From NCBI RefSeq assembly GCF_001682855.1, contig NZ_MAQW01000012.1:310001-374000 (forward strand): DNA of 64,000 bases, given 5' to 3'. Under the pieces are notes generated by a model that made no database searches, was not told where the DNA came from, and saw only the letters and a list, made by a program, of their open reading frames with translations. Of this stretch, positions 45,088-52,784 are shown piece by piece (the first letter of the stretch is position 1; every line of letters starts with the position of its first letter). The translations under genes and the position numbers were made by a program. The DNA is from Bacillus sp. FJAT-27264 (GTDB lineage: Bacteria > Bacillota > Bacilli > Paenibacillales > Paenibacillaceae).

Positions 45088-45801
45088 TCACCCCTTCCCT
45101 AAAGCTTTCTCTGCCCGGAGGATTGCCCGTTGCAGCTCATTGACTGGATCTTTCATCCAGTTACCATGTCCAGCAGCAATGATAGAGGGCTTGAGCTGTA
45201 ACAGCTTGCGGGCACTCGAGAGTGCTATCTCCTTGTGCCAGGTAGCCAGCGCCGGGAACGGAAATAGGGGCACTATTGTTCCTGATACGACAAACCCTCT
45301 GAACATCTGGATCGCATCACCGACGATAACGGCACCACTGCGCTGATCAATGAAAGACATCGAACCCGGGGTATGACCGGGTGTGCTAATTGCTTTTAGC
45401 GAGCCAATCGTATCCCCTTCCCGCAGCAGTACATCCGGTTTGGTGGTGATCTTCTTAGGCACACTACCTTTGATCGGGGTCTGTGGCTCATCTGCTCGGA
45501 GTGAGCGGTCCCCTCGAAGCAAGGCCGCATCCCGCTCGGAAATATATACCTTAGCGTCTGCATAATGCTTCGCTACCTCATCCAGCGCCCCGACATGGTC
45601 GCCATGGGCATGAGTCAATATAATACGGCTAATCTTCTTCCCCAGCTTCTCCGCTGTACCAATAATCCCTTTAGCACTAAACGGCATTGCTGCATCAATC
45701 AGTGTCAATCCGTCTTCTTCTTCGATTAAATAACAATTCACCGGGAAAAAGGATGGCATCCAGGTCAACTGTATCAAATGTCCTTCTTGTAACACTCTCA
45801 T
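45088..45801 (-). CDS. Metallo-beta-lactamase-fold hydrolase
   Basis: 237 residues. Zinc motif THAHGDHVG with His64, His66, Asp68 and His69; further ligands in STPGHTPGSM, VGDAIQ and AAGHGNW. No signal peptide. This subgroup contains hydrolases of lactones, thioesters and glutathione adducts; the reaction is not predictable. First gene of an operon with a TetR regulator that probably senses the substrate or a related xenobiotic. Confidence 0.92.
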   Translation of the reverse strand: MRVLQEGHLIQLTWMPSFFPVNCYLIEEEDGLTLIDAAMPFSAKGIIGTAEKLGKKISRIILTHAHGDHVGALDEVAKHYADAKVYISERDAALLRGDRSLRADEPQTPIKGSVPKKITTKPDVLLREGDTIGSLKAISTPGHTPGSMSFIDQRSGAVIVGDAIQMFRGFVVSGTIVPLFPFPALATWHKEIALSSARKLLQLKPSIIAAGHGNWMKDPVNELQRAILRAEKALGKG

Positions 45802-45817
45802 GTGTATTCCTCCCTGA

Positions 45818-45834
45818 AACTAATATGATTAGTT
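45818..45834. promoter_or_regulatory. TetR operator 1
   Basis: AACTAATATGATTAGTT, a 17-bp palindrome with one central spacer base, just upstream of the metallo-hydrolase ATG (45801). Confidence 0.75.
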
Positions 45835-45841
45835 ATAATAT

Positions 45842-45860
45842 AAACTAATGTGATTAGTTT
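45842..45860. promoter_or_regulatory. TetR operator 2
   Basis: AAACTAATGTGATTAGTTT, the same dyad as operator 1 with centre 25 bp away (about 2.4 helical turns). Between them lies ATAATATAA, a likely -10 region, so binding would block the promoter. Confidence 0.75.
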
Positions 45861-45923
45861 ATCAAGAACAAACATAAATCCCTGGATAACGGTCAGGAAT
45901 TTTTCACTTTCGCCAAGCTAACC

Positions 45924-46070
45924 GGCTTTGTTGGCTTTGTTGATCTTCATTGATCTTCATTGAGCTACATTGAGCTACATTGAGTAAATTGAGATATATT
46001 TAGATATATTGTTCTACATTGGGATAAATCGGGCTACATTGGGCTTCGTTGAGTGTCATTGCGTGTCATT
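45924..46070. repeat. Degenerate 9-10 bp tandem repeat array, 15 units
   Basis: Consecutive units: GGCTTTGTT twice, GATCTTCATT twice, GAGCTACATT twice, GAGTAAATT, GAGATATATT, TAGATATATT, GTTCTACATT, GGGATAAATC, GGGCTACATT, GGGCTTCGTT, GAGTGTCATT, GCGTGTCATT. Consensus GAGCTACATT. The period is close to one helical turn and adjacent units are often identical, indicating slippage duplication. It lies between two divergent regulatory regions (operators at 45818-45860 and the TetR gene at 46154). Confidence 0.9.
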
Positions 46071-46114
46071 CGATGATTTTTATTGACAATATTTTGAATA
46101 TCCTTTATGTTTTT

Positions 46115-46132
46115 GATTGTCATGAATGTCAA
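46115..46132. promoter_or_regulatory. Operator-like dyad upstream of the second TetR gene
   Basis: GATTGTCATGAATGTCAA; its complement TTGACATTCATGACAATC matches TTGACACTCATGATAGT at 46825-46841 in front of the next gene (consensus TTGACAYTCATGAYART). A shared TetR operator is the simplest reading. Confidence 0.6.
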
Positions 46133-46153
46133 CGAAAATGAGGGATACACAAC

Positions 46154-46807
46154 ATGTCACCACGCACGAAAGAACAAAATGAAGAGATTCGTAAGCAGCG
46201 GTCACAAGAGATTTTGCAGGCAGCCATTCTTGTTTATGCAGAAAAAGGTTATGTAGCTGCTGAGATCGGTGAAGTAGCAGAACAGGCGGGTTTGGCGCGC
46301 GGACTGGTTTACCACTATTTCAAAAGCAAACAAAACTTGTTTCGTGAACTCTACGAGTACATGATGGACAAGACGCAACGTTTTACAAATTCCCATTTCG
46401 AGCAAGACGGCTCATCACTTGAACTGTTCAGTCAATATGCGCGGATAGTCTGTAAGCAAGTACTGGATGAACCTGCGGTCTCACGCTTTTACATGCGAGT
46501 CAGCATGGATGTGCACTACTTCTACACAGATGAACCGTTCTCTCCGTTTGAATGGATGAAAAGCTTCCTACAGCCGATAACCCAAGCCGTTGAGCAAGGC
46601 ATCGTCAAAAAGACGATTCGTCAAGGGAATGCCAGCCTTATGGCTATGCAATTCTGGGGCGCTGTTTCACAAGGGATGAATTATTTAGACAAGCTGCAGC
46701 AGGATCTCTTCGCACAAGGAGTCTTGGAGATTACGATGAAAGAACAGCTAGAGATACTTTTAGAGCAAGTAATTGAGTCGGCTGTAGCGGTAGTAAAACC
46801 TCAGTAA
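46154..46807 (+). CDS. TetR/AcrR family transcriptional regulator
   Basis: 217 residues. The helix-turn-helix (~15-60) includes AAILVYAEKGYVAAEIGEVA, AEQAGLARGLVYHYFKSK and LFRELYEYMMD, the standard TetR_N core. The C-terminal ligand domain is helical and rich in aromatic residues (MRVSMDVHYFYTDEPFSPFEWMK). It is followed 53 bases later by an unknown gene, and both carry a matching dyad upstream, suggesting autoregulation and direct control of that gene. Confidence 0.92.
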   Translation: MSPRTKEQNEEIRKQRSQEILQAAILVYAEKGYVAAEIGEVAEQAGLARGLVYHYFKSKQNLFRELYEYMMDKTQRFTNSHFEQDGSSLELFSQYARIVCKQVLDEPAVSRFYMRVSMDVHYFYTDEPFSPFEWMKSFLQPITQAVEQGIVKKTIRQGNASLMAMQFWGAVSQGMNYLDKLQQDLFAQGVLEITMKEQLEILLEQVIESAVAVVKPQ

Positions 46808-46824
46808 TTTTTTTACCCTTATGA

Positions 46825-46841
46825 TTGACACTCATGATAGT
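46825..46841. promoter_or_regulatory. Second copy of the TetR operator-like dyad
   Basis: TTGACACTCATGATAGT, 19 bases before ATG 46861 and partly overlapping the sequence leading to the AAGGAG ribosome site. Confidence 0.55.
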
Positions 46842-46860
46842 GAAAAGAAGGAGCGATTAA

Positions 46861-47382
46861 ATGACATTAGTAGCAGTGAAACAACATGATTTCGATTCAT
46901 TGGATGATGAAAGACTTGGATGGATATGCATGGAACCCACCTTCCTGCAAATTCGCGGAAAAGAGATGTCTGTAAAAACAAAAGTAATATCTCAACTAAC
47001 CAAGGGACAACAGGCCTTGTGCATGTTTAGAGTATTGTACGATCATGCTAAACACTCGGTCAGTGAGTATTATGCCTGGATATCCATTTTGCTAGATACG
47101 CCGGGTTATTGGTCTGGTGCGACAGGTGGCTTGCGTTTCTTCAGCGATACTTCCATGATCTCCCTGCTTGACGAAACCAAAGAAGTTCTTGAAGCAAGAA
47201 ACCACAGATTAGGTGTTCACTGGAGTGACGCTACTTTTAAAGACTTGGATCAAGATCATGAACTCTTAGCCACTGTTACTCTTTTATTTGAGCGCTTCCT
47301 GACGTTGTCTCAGAGTAGTCTGCAACAAATTAGCGCATATATTCGCCTCAACCCTCAAGAATTTGTGATAATCGAAAACTAG
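46861..47382 (+). CDS. Hypothetical protein, probable TetR target
   Basis: 173 residues, soluble, mixed alpha-beta. It contains WICMEPTFLQIRGKEMSVK, GQQALCMFRVLYDHAKHSV, YYAWISILLDTPGYWSGATGG (partly quoted) and a C-terminal LFERFLTLSQSSLQQISAYI. No catalytic motif or known domain recognised. Strong AAGGAG ribosome site. It follows the TetR gene and has the TetR-like dyad in its leader, so it may be the effector of a small stress or xenobiotic response unit. Confidence 0.7.
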   Translation: MTLVAVKQHDFDSLDDERLGWICMEPTFLQIRGKEMSVKTKVISQLTKGQQALCMFRVLYDHAKHSVSEYYAWISILLDTPGYWSGATGGLRFFSDTSMISLLDETKEVLEARNHRLGVHWSDATFKDLDQDHELLATVTLLFERFLTLSQSSLQQISAYIRLNPQEFVIIEN

Positions 47383-47494
47383 AAAATTTATAAATACTAG
47401 TAACATTAGAAAAACTAGTAACGTTAGAAAACTATAAACTTATAGTCCACTAGAACTCCCACATTCATATGGCCTAGGCAAAATAGAAAATAAA

Positions 47495-47517
47495 AACCCC
47501 CTGTTTTTCAGGGGGTT
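47495..47517. terminator. GC-rich hairpin after the hypothetical gene
   Basis: AACCCCCTG / CAGGGGGTT perfect 9-bp arms with TTTTT loop. There is an A-run on the left and no T-run on the right, so it would work better for transcription from the right. Confidence 0.55.
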
Positions 47518-47533
47518 GAAAGTGGCTTGGATC

Positions 47534-47981
47534 GTATATATAGAACGCGATAAAATAATAAACATTCCCAAAAAAGAGAGTCCTTATATAAGAAGGATCG
47601 AAGTGGAAATTAACGGCATTTTCGTACCTTAATTCCTCTGCAGCTAAGGGTTATTGGAGATTAAGTGCAATTTTGCACCTTAAATCTTCCAGAATAGCCC
47701 ATTCGGCGTACTTTTCCGAAAAATAAGATACAATAATGCCCTTATTTACCTCATTTGCCTATATTGAAGAAAAATAAGGTACAAAAATGCCGTTAGTTGG
47801 GGAGGTGCCCTTCTTTTCCACTATTAAGATGACTGGTGAGGGGGAGCATCCCGTTTCTCGTGGTTGAAATCTGTCGATAGCCAATGTTCGGTGCTAGCTT
47901 TCGTATGGAAAGCTTTCAGCCAAGCACTGCCTAGCAATTTGCGCCTACAGTTCAAAACTTCTCCGTTCGCTCTACTTCACT
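47534..47981. repeat. Dispersed intergenic element, long copy A
   Basis: Homologous over most of its length to 56842-57428. Shared blocks in order: TATATAGAACGC; GGCATTTTCGTACCTTAATT (A) / AGCATTTTCGTACCTTAATT (B); CTCTGCAGCTAAGG; AAATAAGATACAATAATGC; TATATTGAAGAAAA; AGTTGGGGAGGT; TGGTTGAAATCTGTCGA; ATGGAAAGC; GCGCCTACAGTTC; CGTTCGCTC. Four copies of an AAGGTACAAAAATGCCGTTA-like motif occur as two reversed (47610, 47661) then two forward (47723, 47773), allowing a long nested hairpin. It fills most of the 698-base gap between convergent genes. No coding frame of note. Confidence 0.85.
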
Positions 47982-48080
47982 CTATAGGCATCCGAATAAC
48001 GGGAACCTCCTAAGTTTCGAACGTGGACTCAGACGATTAATTCTCTTCTCTTAATACAATTCTAGTCCAGGTTTCTTCTA

Positions 48081-48680
48081 CTACAGGCTTCCACTCTCAG
48101 GATAGCTGTCAACCACCTGCAGCAGCTCTACTGCTTCGGTCCGTGGTCGGCTGGCTGGCACGACTTCAGGGTAACCGGCGTGAACCATTGCTACGATCTT
48201 CTCACCCGGCTTCACGCCGAGCTTGCTCCGGAATTCAGGTGCGTAGATGTAAGGGTCCGTCTTCCAGATCGTGCCCACGCCCTTCTCCCACGCTGCCAGC
48301 TGGAAGTTCTGTACTAAGGCAGAGACTGCACCATAATCATCATCCCATTCCCGCTGGCGCGGATCTTCAGGCATGACCACAATTAGAGTGAGCGGTATAT
48401 TCGAGAGGTATTCTTTACGTTTAGCCGCAAAGTCAGGATCAGCCGCCCCACGCTTAATCAAAGAAAAAGCTGCATCGCCGAGAAACTTCGCCCCTTCTCC
48501 CTTAAACGCGATAAAGCGCCATGGCTCACGCAATCCGTGGTTTGGAGCCCATACTGCAACATTCAGAAGTTCTTCGAGCAGCCCTTCCGGAAGTGGGTCG
48601 GATTTGAATTGTTTAACAGAGCGGCGTTCCTTGATTATGGCAGCAATGCTATTTGCAGATGTCGATTGTGATTCCGTCAT
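48081..48680 (-). CDS. Nitroreductase family FMN-dependent oxidoreductase
   Basis: 199 residues. N-terminal KERRSVKQFKSDPLPEGLL FMN-binding Arg pair, WAPNHGLREPWRF, and the C-terminal GTIWKTDPYIYAPEF with GEKIVAMVHAGYP, typical of the YdjA/TdsD-like single-domain nitroreductases. It uses NAD(P)H and FMN to reduce nitro compounds, quinones or ferric chelates. A near-consensus Fur box lies ~30 bases upstream of ATG, pointing to iron control and favouring a role in iron reduction or redox stress. Confidence 0.92.
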   Translation of the reverse strand: MTESQSTSANSIAAIIKERRSVKQFKSDPLPEGLLEELLNVAVWAPNHGLREPWRFIAFKGEGAKFLGDAAFSLIKRGAADPDFAAKRKEYLSNIPLTLIVVMPEDPRQREWDDDYGAVSALVQNFQLAAWEKGVGTIWKTDPYIYAPEFRSKLGVKPGEKIVAMVHAGYPEVVPASRPRTEAVELLQVVDSYPESGSL

Positions 48681-48710
48681 AGATAGTTCCTCCTGGTCGA
48701 ACTTAGTAGT

Positions 48711-48725
48711 TGAGAATGATTATCA
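48711..48725. promoter_or_regulatory. Fur box upstream of the nitroreductase gene
   Basis: TGAGAATGATTATCA matches the 7-1-7 Fur consensus TGATAATNATTATCA at 14 of 15 positions, and continues AATAATCA to give an overlapping second half-site. Confidence 0.8.
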
Positions 48726-48797
48726 ATAATCATACATGATCTTTGCTTGCTTTGCAAATAGCCTTGCTTTCATGATGGTCTCCATTAGCCTAATAAC

Positions 48798-48830
48798 AAA
48801 AAAAACACCGCCCCGATAGAGCAGTGTTTT
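48798..48830 (-). terminator. Terminator of the pst operon
   Basis: On the minus strand AAAACACTGC pairs with GCGGTGTTTT (one A-C mismatch) and is followed by further T residues. Confidence 0.8.
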
Positions 48831-48844
48831 CCACTTCATAATAA

Positions 48845-49621
48845 TCAGCCAAAACGGCCCATAATGTATTCCTGTGTCATTTGATTCTCAGGGTTGGAGA
48901 AGACTTTCTCCGTCTTATCATGCTCCACCAAAGAACCGAGGTAGAAGTAAGCCGTATAATCCGAAATACGTGCAGCCTGCTGCATGTTGTGCGTAACGAT
49001 AACAATCCGCAGATCCTCTCTCAACTCTTTGATCAATTCCTCAACCTTACCTGTCGATACAGGGTCCAGTGCAGAAGCTGGCTCATCCAGCAGCAGAATT
49101 TGTGGGTTTACAGACAATGCGCGAGCGATGCACAGACGCTGCTGTTGACCGCCTGATAGTGCCAGTGCCGAATCCTTCAGACGATCCTTTACTTCGTCCC
49201 ACAGGGCGGCGCGGCGAAGACTGCTCTCCACGATCTCATCCAATGCCTGTTTACCTTTGATGCCATGATACTTTGGTCCGAAGGCAATGTTGTCATAGAT
49301 GGATTTGTAGAATGGATTTGGCTTCTGCCACACCATCCCGATTTTTTGCCGCAGCTTGATTACATCTGTACCCGGAGCGTTAATATCTACGCCGTCAATC
49401 CAAATGCTGCCTTTGGATGTGGAACCCGAAATCTCGTCATTCATCCGGTTGAGCGAACGAAGAAAGGTGGATTTACCGCAGCCCGAAGGACCGATGAGTG
49501 CAGTTACCGTGTTTTCCGGGAAAGGTAGGCTGATTCCTTTAACGGCTTCATAAGACCCATAAAAAATACTCAATTGTTCGGTCTGAAAAGAATTTTTGCT
49601 AGCGGTTGCTGTTGCTCCCAT
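48845..49621 (-). CDS. pstB: Phosphate ABC transporter ATP-binding protein
   Basis: 258 residues. Walker A GPSGCGKS (44-51), signature [16 protein letters not shown], Walker [15 protein letters not shown]-loop IVTHN. The [20 protein letters not shown] and MVWQKPNPF segments are characteristic of PstB. It hydrolyses ATP to drive high-affinity phosphate uptake through PstCA. Last gene of the operon in this window; no phoU follows. The gap to pstA is 43 bases. Confidence 0.96.
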   Translation of the reverse strand: MGATATASKNSFQTEQLSIFYGSYEAVKGISLPFPENTVTALIGPSGCGKSTFLRSLNRMNDEISGSTSKGSIWIDGVDINAPGTDVIKLRQKIGMVWQKPNPFYKSIYDNIAFGPKYHGIKGKQALDEIVESSLRRAALWDEVKDRLKDSALALSGGQQQRLCIARALSVNPQILLLDEPASALDPVSTGKVEELIKELREDLRIVIVTHNMQQAARISDYTAYFYLGSLVEHDKTEKVFSNPENQMTQEYIMGRFG

Positions 49622-49664
49622 CGCTTACTCCTCCTACTATTCTCTGATCTAATTGGTGTACCTG

Positions 49665-50561
49665 CTAGTTCATACGCTTAGAAGCTGTGAGTTTACGGTA
49701 AATAAAGCGGCCGAAGTAACGCGCGGCCAGGTTAAAGATCAACACTGTAATGACCAGCACAGCCGAAGCTCCGGCAGCGATTTGAACCGCATCGGGAGCC
49801 AAGCCTTCACTATTTATTTTCCAGATGTGTACCGCAAGCGTCTCTGCGGGCCGGAACGGATTCAGCGGCGAAGACGTGCTGAGTGGATTCCAGTTCCCGA
49901 AATCAAGACGTGGACTGCTCATCCCTGCGGTGAACATCAGTGCTGCAGCTTCCCCGAATACCCGGCCTGCCGACAGGATCGTTCCTGTAATGATCGTTGG
50001 CAACGCTACAGGGAACAGGACTGAGGTTACGATTTTCCATTTAGACAATCCAAGTGCAAACCCTGCCTCTTTCTGCTGCTTCGGAACCGTTCGGAAGGCC
50101 TGCTCCGTGATCCGCACCATTAGCGGCAGATTGAATACCGTCAATGCCAGAGCACCCGATATCAGAGAGAATCCTAGATTGAAATAGTTCACGATCAGCA
50201 AGAGCCCGAACAGACCCACTACGATCGACGGGAATGAGGACAGAACCTCTACGATCAAGCGAATGAATGCGGTAAGCTTGCCGGGACGTGCATACTCCGC
50301 CATGAAAATCCCTGCACCCAGACCCAGTGGTACTGTAATCAGAAGGGTCAGGAACAGCAAGAATATCGAGTTGAACAGCTGCGGCCCGACGCCTCCGCCT
50401 GCCCGGATCTTCTGAGGTGCGGAGGTCAGGAAGTCCCAACTGATATGACTAATCCCGCGCATTAGAATGTAACCTAACAATGCAACCAGGATGCCTACAA
50501 TAAGTAGAGCGAAAAACACAATAAGCGTGGTAGCGATTTTGTCAGCGGTTCTCGGCTTCAA
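49665..50561 (-). CDS. pstA: Phosphate ABC transporter permease
   Basis: 298 residues, six helices, with the EAA loop around EAGFALGLSKWKIVTSVLFP and the periplasmic-side LTSAPQKIRAGGGVGPQLFN stretch typical of PstA. Its start overlaps the pstC stop by 4 bases (50558-50561). Forms the membrane channel with PstC. Confidence 0.95.
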   Translation of the reverse strand: MKPRTADKIATTLIVFFALLIVGILVALLGYILMRGISHISWDFLTSAPQKIRAGGGVGPQLFNSIFLLFLTLLITVPLGLGAGIFMAEYARPGKLTAFIRLIVEVLSSFPSIVVGLFGLLLIVNYFNLGFSLISGALALTVFNLPLMVRITEQAFRTVPKQQKEAGFALGLSKWKIVTSVLFPVALPTIITGTILSAGRVFGEAAALMFTAGMSSPRLDFGNWNPLSTSSPLNPFRPAETLAVHIWKINSEGLAPDAVQIAAGASAVLVITVLIFNLAARYFGRFIYRKLTASKRMN

Positions 50562-51454
50562 ATTTTATTTCTCCTTTCAAGCAGTCTTACGAGGAAGACG
50601 AATACAAATGTCATCAACATAAGAACCAGTGCCATGCTCCACAGCGCATTATTGTGCGGCGAGCCCATAGTGGTATTGCCCATTCCCAGTGTAATGACAC
50701 TTGTCAGGGTAGAAGCCGATTCGAACAGCGAGCGCGGTACGAACGGCGCGTTACCAATAACCATTTGTACAGCAAGGGCCTCGCCAAAGGCGCGGGCCAT
50801 CCCCAATACGACCCCTGTCATAATCGCGGGCAGGGTTGTAGGAATGATGACGCGAGAGATCGTCTGCCACCGGGTAGCCCCAAGCGCAAACGAAGATTCC
50901 TTCAAATTTTGCGGCAAAGAAGACAATGCATCTGCAGCCACGCTCGTAATCGTCGGTAGAATCATAACCGATAAGACAAGTGCGCCTGCAGCCACCCCGA
51001 TGCCCTGGCCCGGAAAGATATTGCGAAGCAGTGGCACAATCACGCTTAAGCCTACAAAGCCGTATACCACGGAAGGAATACCGGATAACAGTTCAATAAC
51101 TGGCTGAAGCAGCTTTTTTCCCCAACCTGGAACGATTTCGGTCATAAACAATGCTGCACAGATGCTGAGCGGGCTAGCAATCAGTGCTGCGAGCAAAGTA
51201 ACCAGGAAGGACCCCGAAATAAACGGAAGTGCACCGAAGGATGGTGTATCCCCGTCCGGCGACCATTTGGTACCGAAGAAGAACTCGGATACGCTTGTAG
51301 TCCCACTAATAAAGGTGGACAGGCCTTTGGACGCCACAAAATACACCATTGATACAATGATGACAATTAATAGCGTTACGCAAAAGGACATATAAGTGCG
51401 ACCGATGAAATCTTCTATATGATGTTTTTCAATACGAGATTTGTTTGCTTTCAC
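50558..51454 (-). CDS. pstC: Phosphate ABC transporter permease
   Basis: 298 residues, six helices; EAA loop ESSFALGATRWQTISRVIIP and NMPC-like segments FFGTKWSPDGDTPSFGALPF typical of PstC. The N-terminal ~20 residues are basic (KANKSRIEKHH). The start lies 97 bases after pstS, with a hairpin between that may lower pst permease expression relative to the binding protein. Confidence 0.95.
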   Translation of the reverse strand: MKANKSRIEKHHIEDFIGRTYMSFCVTLLIVIIVSMVYFVASKGLSTFISGTTSVSEFFFGTKWSPDGDTPSFGALPFISGSFLVTLLAALIASPLSICAALFMTEIVPGWGKKLLQPVIELLSGIPSVVYGFVGLSVIVPLLRNIFPGQGIGVAAGALVLSVMILPTITSVAADALSSLPQNLKESSFALGATRWQTISRVIIPTTLPAIMTGVVLGMARAFGEALAVQMVIGNAPFVPRSLFESASTLTSVITLGMGNTTMGSPHNNALWSMALVLMLMTFVFVFLVRLLERRNKI

Positions 51455-51486
51455 CCTGAAATGCTCCCTCTTTCTAAAGTGAAAAG

Positions 51487-51509
51487 AGAGGCAGAAGGAT
51501 TCCGCCTCT
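51487..51509 (-). terminator. Leaky hairpin between pstS and pstC
   Basis: AGAGGC/GCCTCT with inner GAA/TTC pairing, followed on the minus strand by CTTTTC. Weak stem and short T-run suit partial termination that keeps PstS in excess. Confidence 0.5.
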
Positions 51510-51551
51510 AATCACATTGAATTTCTACTGAAGAATGCTTGTTCGTGATGT

Positions 51552-52499
51552 TTATTTAGTCGTTACATTACCTTTGACATCACGAGCAACCTGCATTTTG
51601 GAAGCCGGGATGTATCCAAGCTCTACTACATCGCCGCTTTGCACTTCGTCAGTCAAGAAGTAATCAAGGAAAGCTTTAACCGTTTCGTTTGGCTCACCAT
51701 TTGTGTACATGTGCTCGTAAGCCCATACTGGATATTTACCAGCAATAACGTTGTCTACAGATGGTTCTACACCGTCATAGCTAAGTGTTGTCAAAGAGTC
51801 ATCGAGGTAGGACAGTGCAAGGTAACCGATAGCTCCTGGTGTTTCGCTAACAAGCTTCTTAACTGTACCGGAAGAATCTTCTTGAATTGAACCTTGAAGG
51901 TCTTCAGTCTTCGTACCAAGCGCGAAGTTCTCGAAAGTCGCACGTGTTCCGGAGCTGCCTGGACGGTTGATGATTTGGATCTTCTCGTCTTTACCGCCAA
52001 CGTCTTTCCAGTTCGTTACTTTGCCAGTGAAGATATCAACCAATTGTTGCTTGGTCAAATCTTTAACACCAACTTCTTTGTTTGTAACTGCAGCAATTGC
52101 AACTACAGCTACTTGGTGGTCAACAAGTGCTGCTGCTTTATCAGCGTCAGCGTCCTTCAGCTTCTCTTCTGCGAATACATCAGAGTTGCCGATATCTACT
52201 TGCTTCTCAGCAACTTGAGTCAAGCCTGTACCGCTACCGCCGCCTTGTACTTGAATGTCTACGCCTTTGTTGCTCTCCATGAACTTCTCTGCAACTTGCT
52301 CAACGAGTGGCTGCAATGCTGTGGAGCCCGATGCCAGAACCGAACCTTTTAATTCGGCACCGCTTGTTTCTGTTGGTGCGTTTGTTGCTGAAGTGTTACC
52401 TCCACTATTATTGGTTGTTGCATTATTTGCTCCGCAAGCCGAAAGTGCCAGTACGCTAGTTAAAGCCAGTGTCATGATCCAAGATTTTCTAAATTGCAT
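51552..52499 (-). CDS. pstS: Phosphate-binding lipoprotein
   Basis: 315 residues from ATG 52499, which follows GGGGGAG; an in-frame ATG at 52562 lacks a ribosome site. Signal peptide with lipobox ALSAC, then an Asn/Thr/Gly-rich linker. Phosphate-binding loops SGSTALQPL, GGGSGTGLTQ, RPGSSGTRATFE and TPGAIGYLALSY are intact. Lipid-anchored outer-face receptor delivering phosphate to PstCA. First gene of the operon and probably under PhoPR control, though I could not define Pho boxes with certainty. Confidence 0.95.
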   Translation of the reverse strand: MQFRKSWIMTLALTSVLALSACGANNATTNNSGGNTSATNAPTETSGAELKGSVLASGSTALQPLVEQVAEKFMESNKGVDIQVQGGGSGTGLTQVAEKQVDIGNSDVFAEEKLKDADADKAAALVDHQVAVVAIAAVTNKEVGVKDLTKQQLVDIFTGKVTNWKDVGGKDEKIQIINRPGSSGTRATFENFALGTKTEDLQGSIQEDSSGTVKKLVSETPGAIGYLALSYLDDSLTTLSYDGVEPSVDNVIAGKYPVWAYEHMYTNGEPNETVKAFLDYFLTDEVQSGDVVELGYIPASKMQVARDVKGNVTTK

Positions 52500-52784
52500 T
52501 ATTGTTTGTCTCCCCCTAAAGTTGTTGTGGAGCAGTTGCTCCCACACGCTTGACCACCACAAAATGCAGTGAAAGCTGACGTCATGTTGTATTGCCTTGG
52601 CAGCATTGTGTCGCCTTTGACTCTTCCTATTCTAGGGCTCGTTCGTTAGAGAAAGGTCCTCGTTGTGTAAAATGAAAGATAAAAATAACAACATAATTTG
52701 TATAGCAACATAGATATAATCTATAATAAAGAAACAACTGCTTAATATACACCGTTTTTAACAACATTTTCCCGGGGGAACATC

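Noticed and set aside
45924-46070. Possible CRISPR array
   Set aside because: Units are only 9-10 bp, directly abutting and degenerate, with no spacers and no cas genes nearby.
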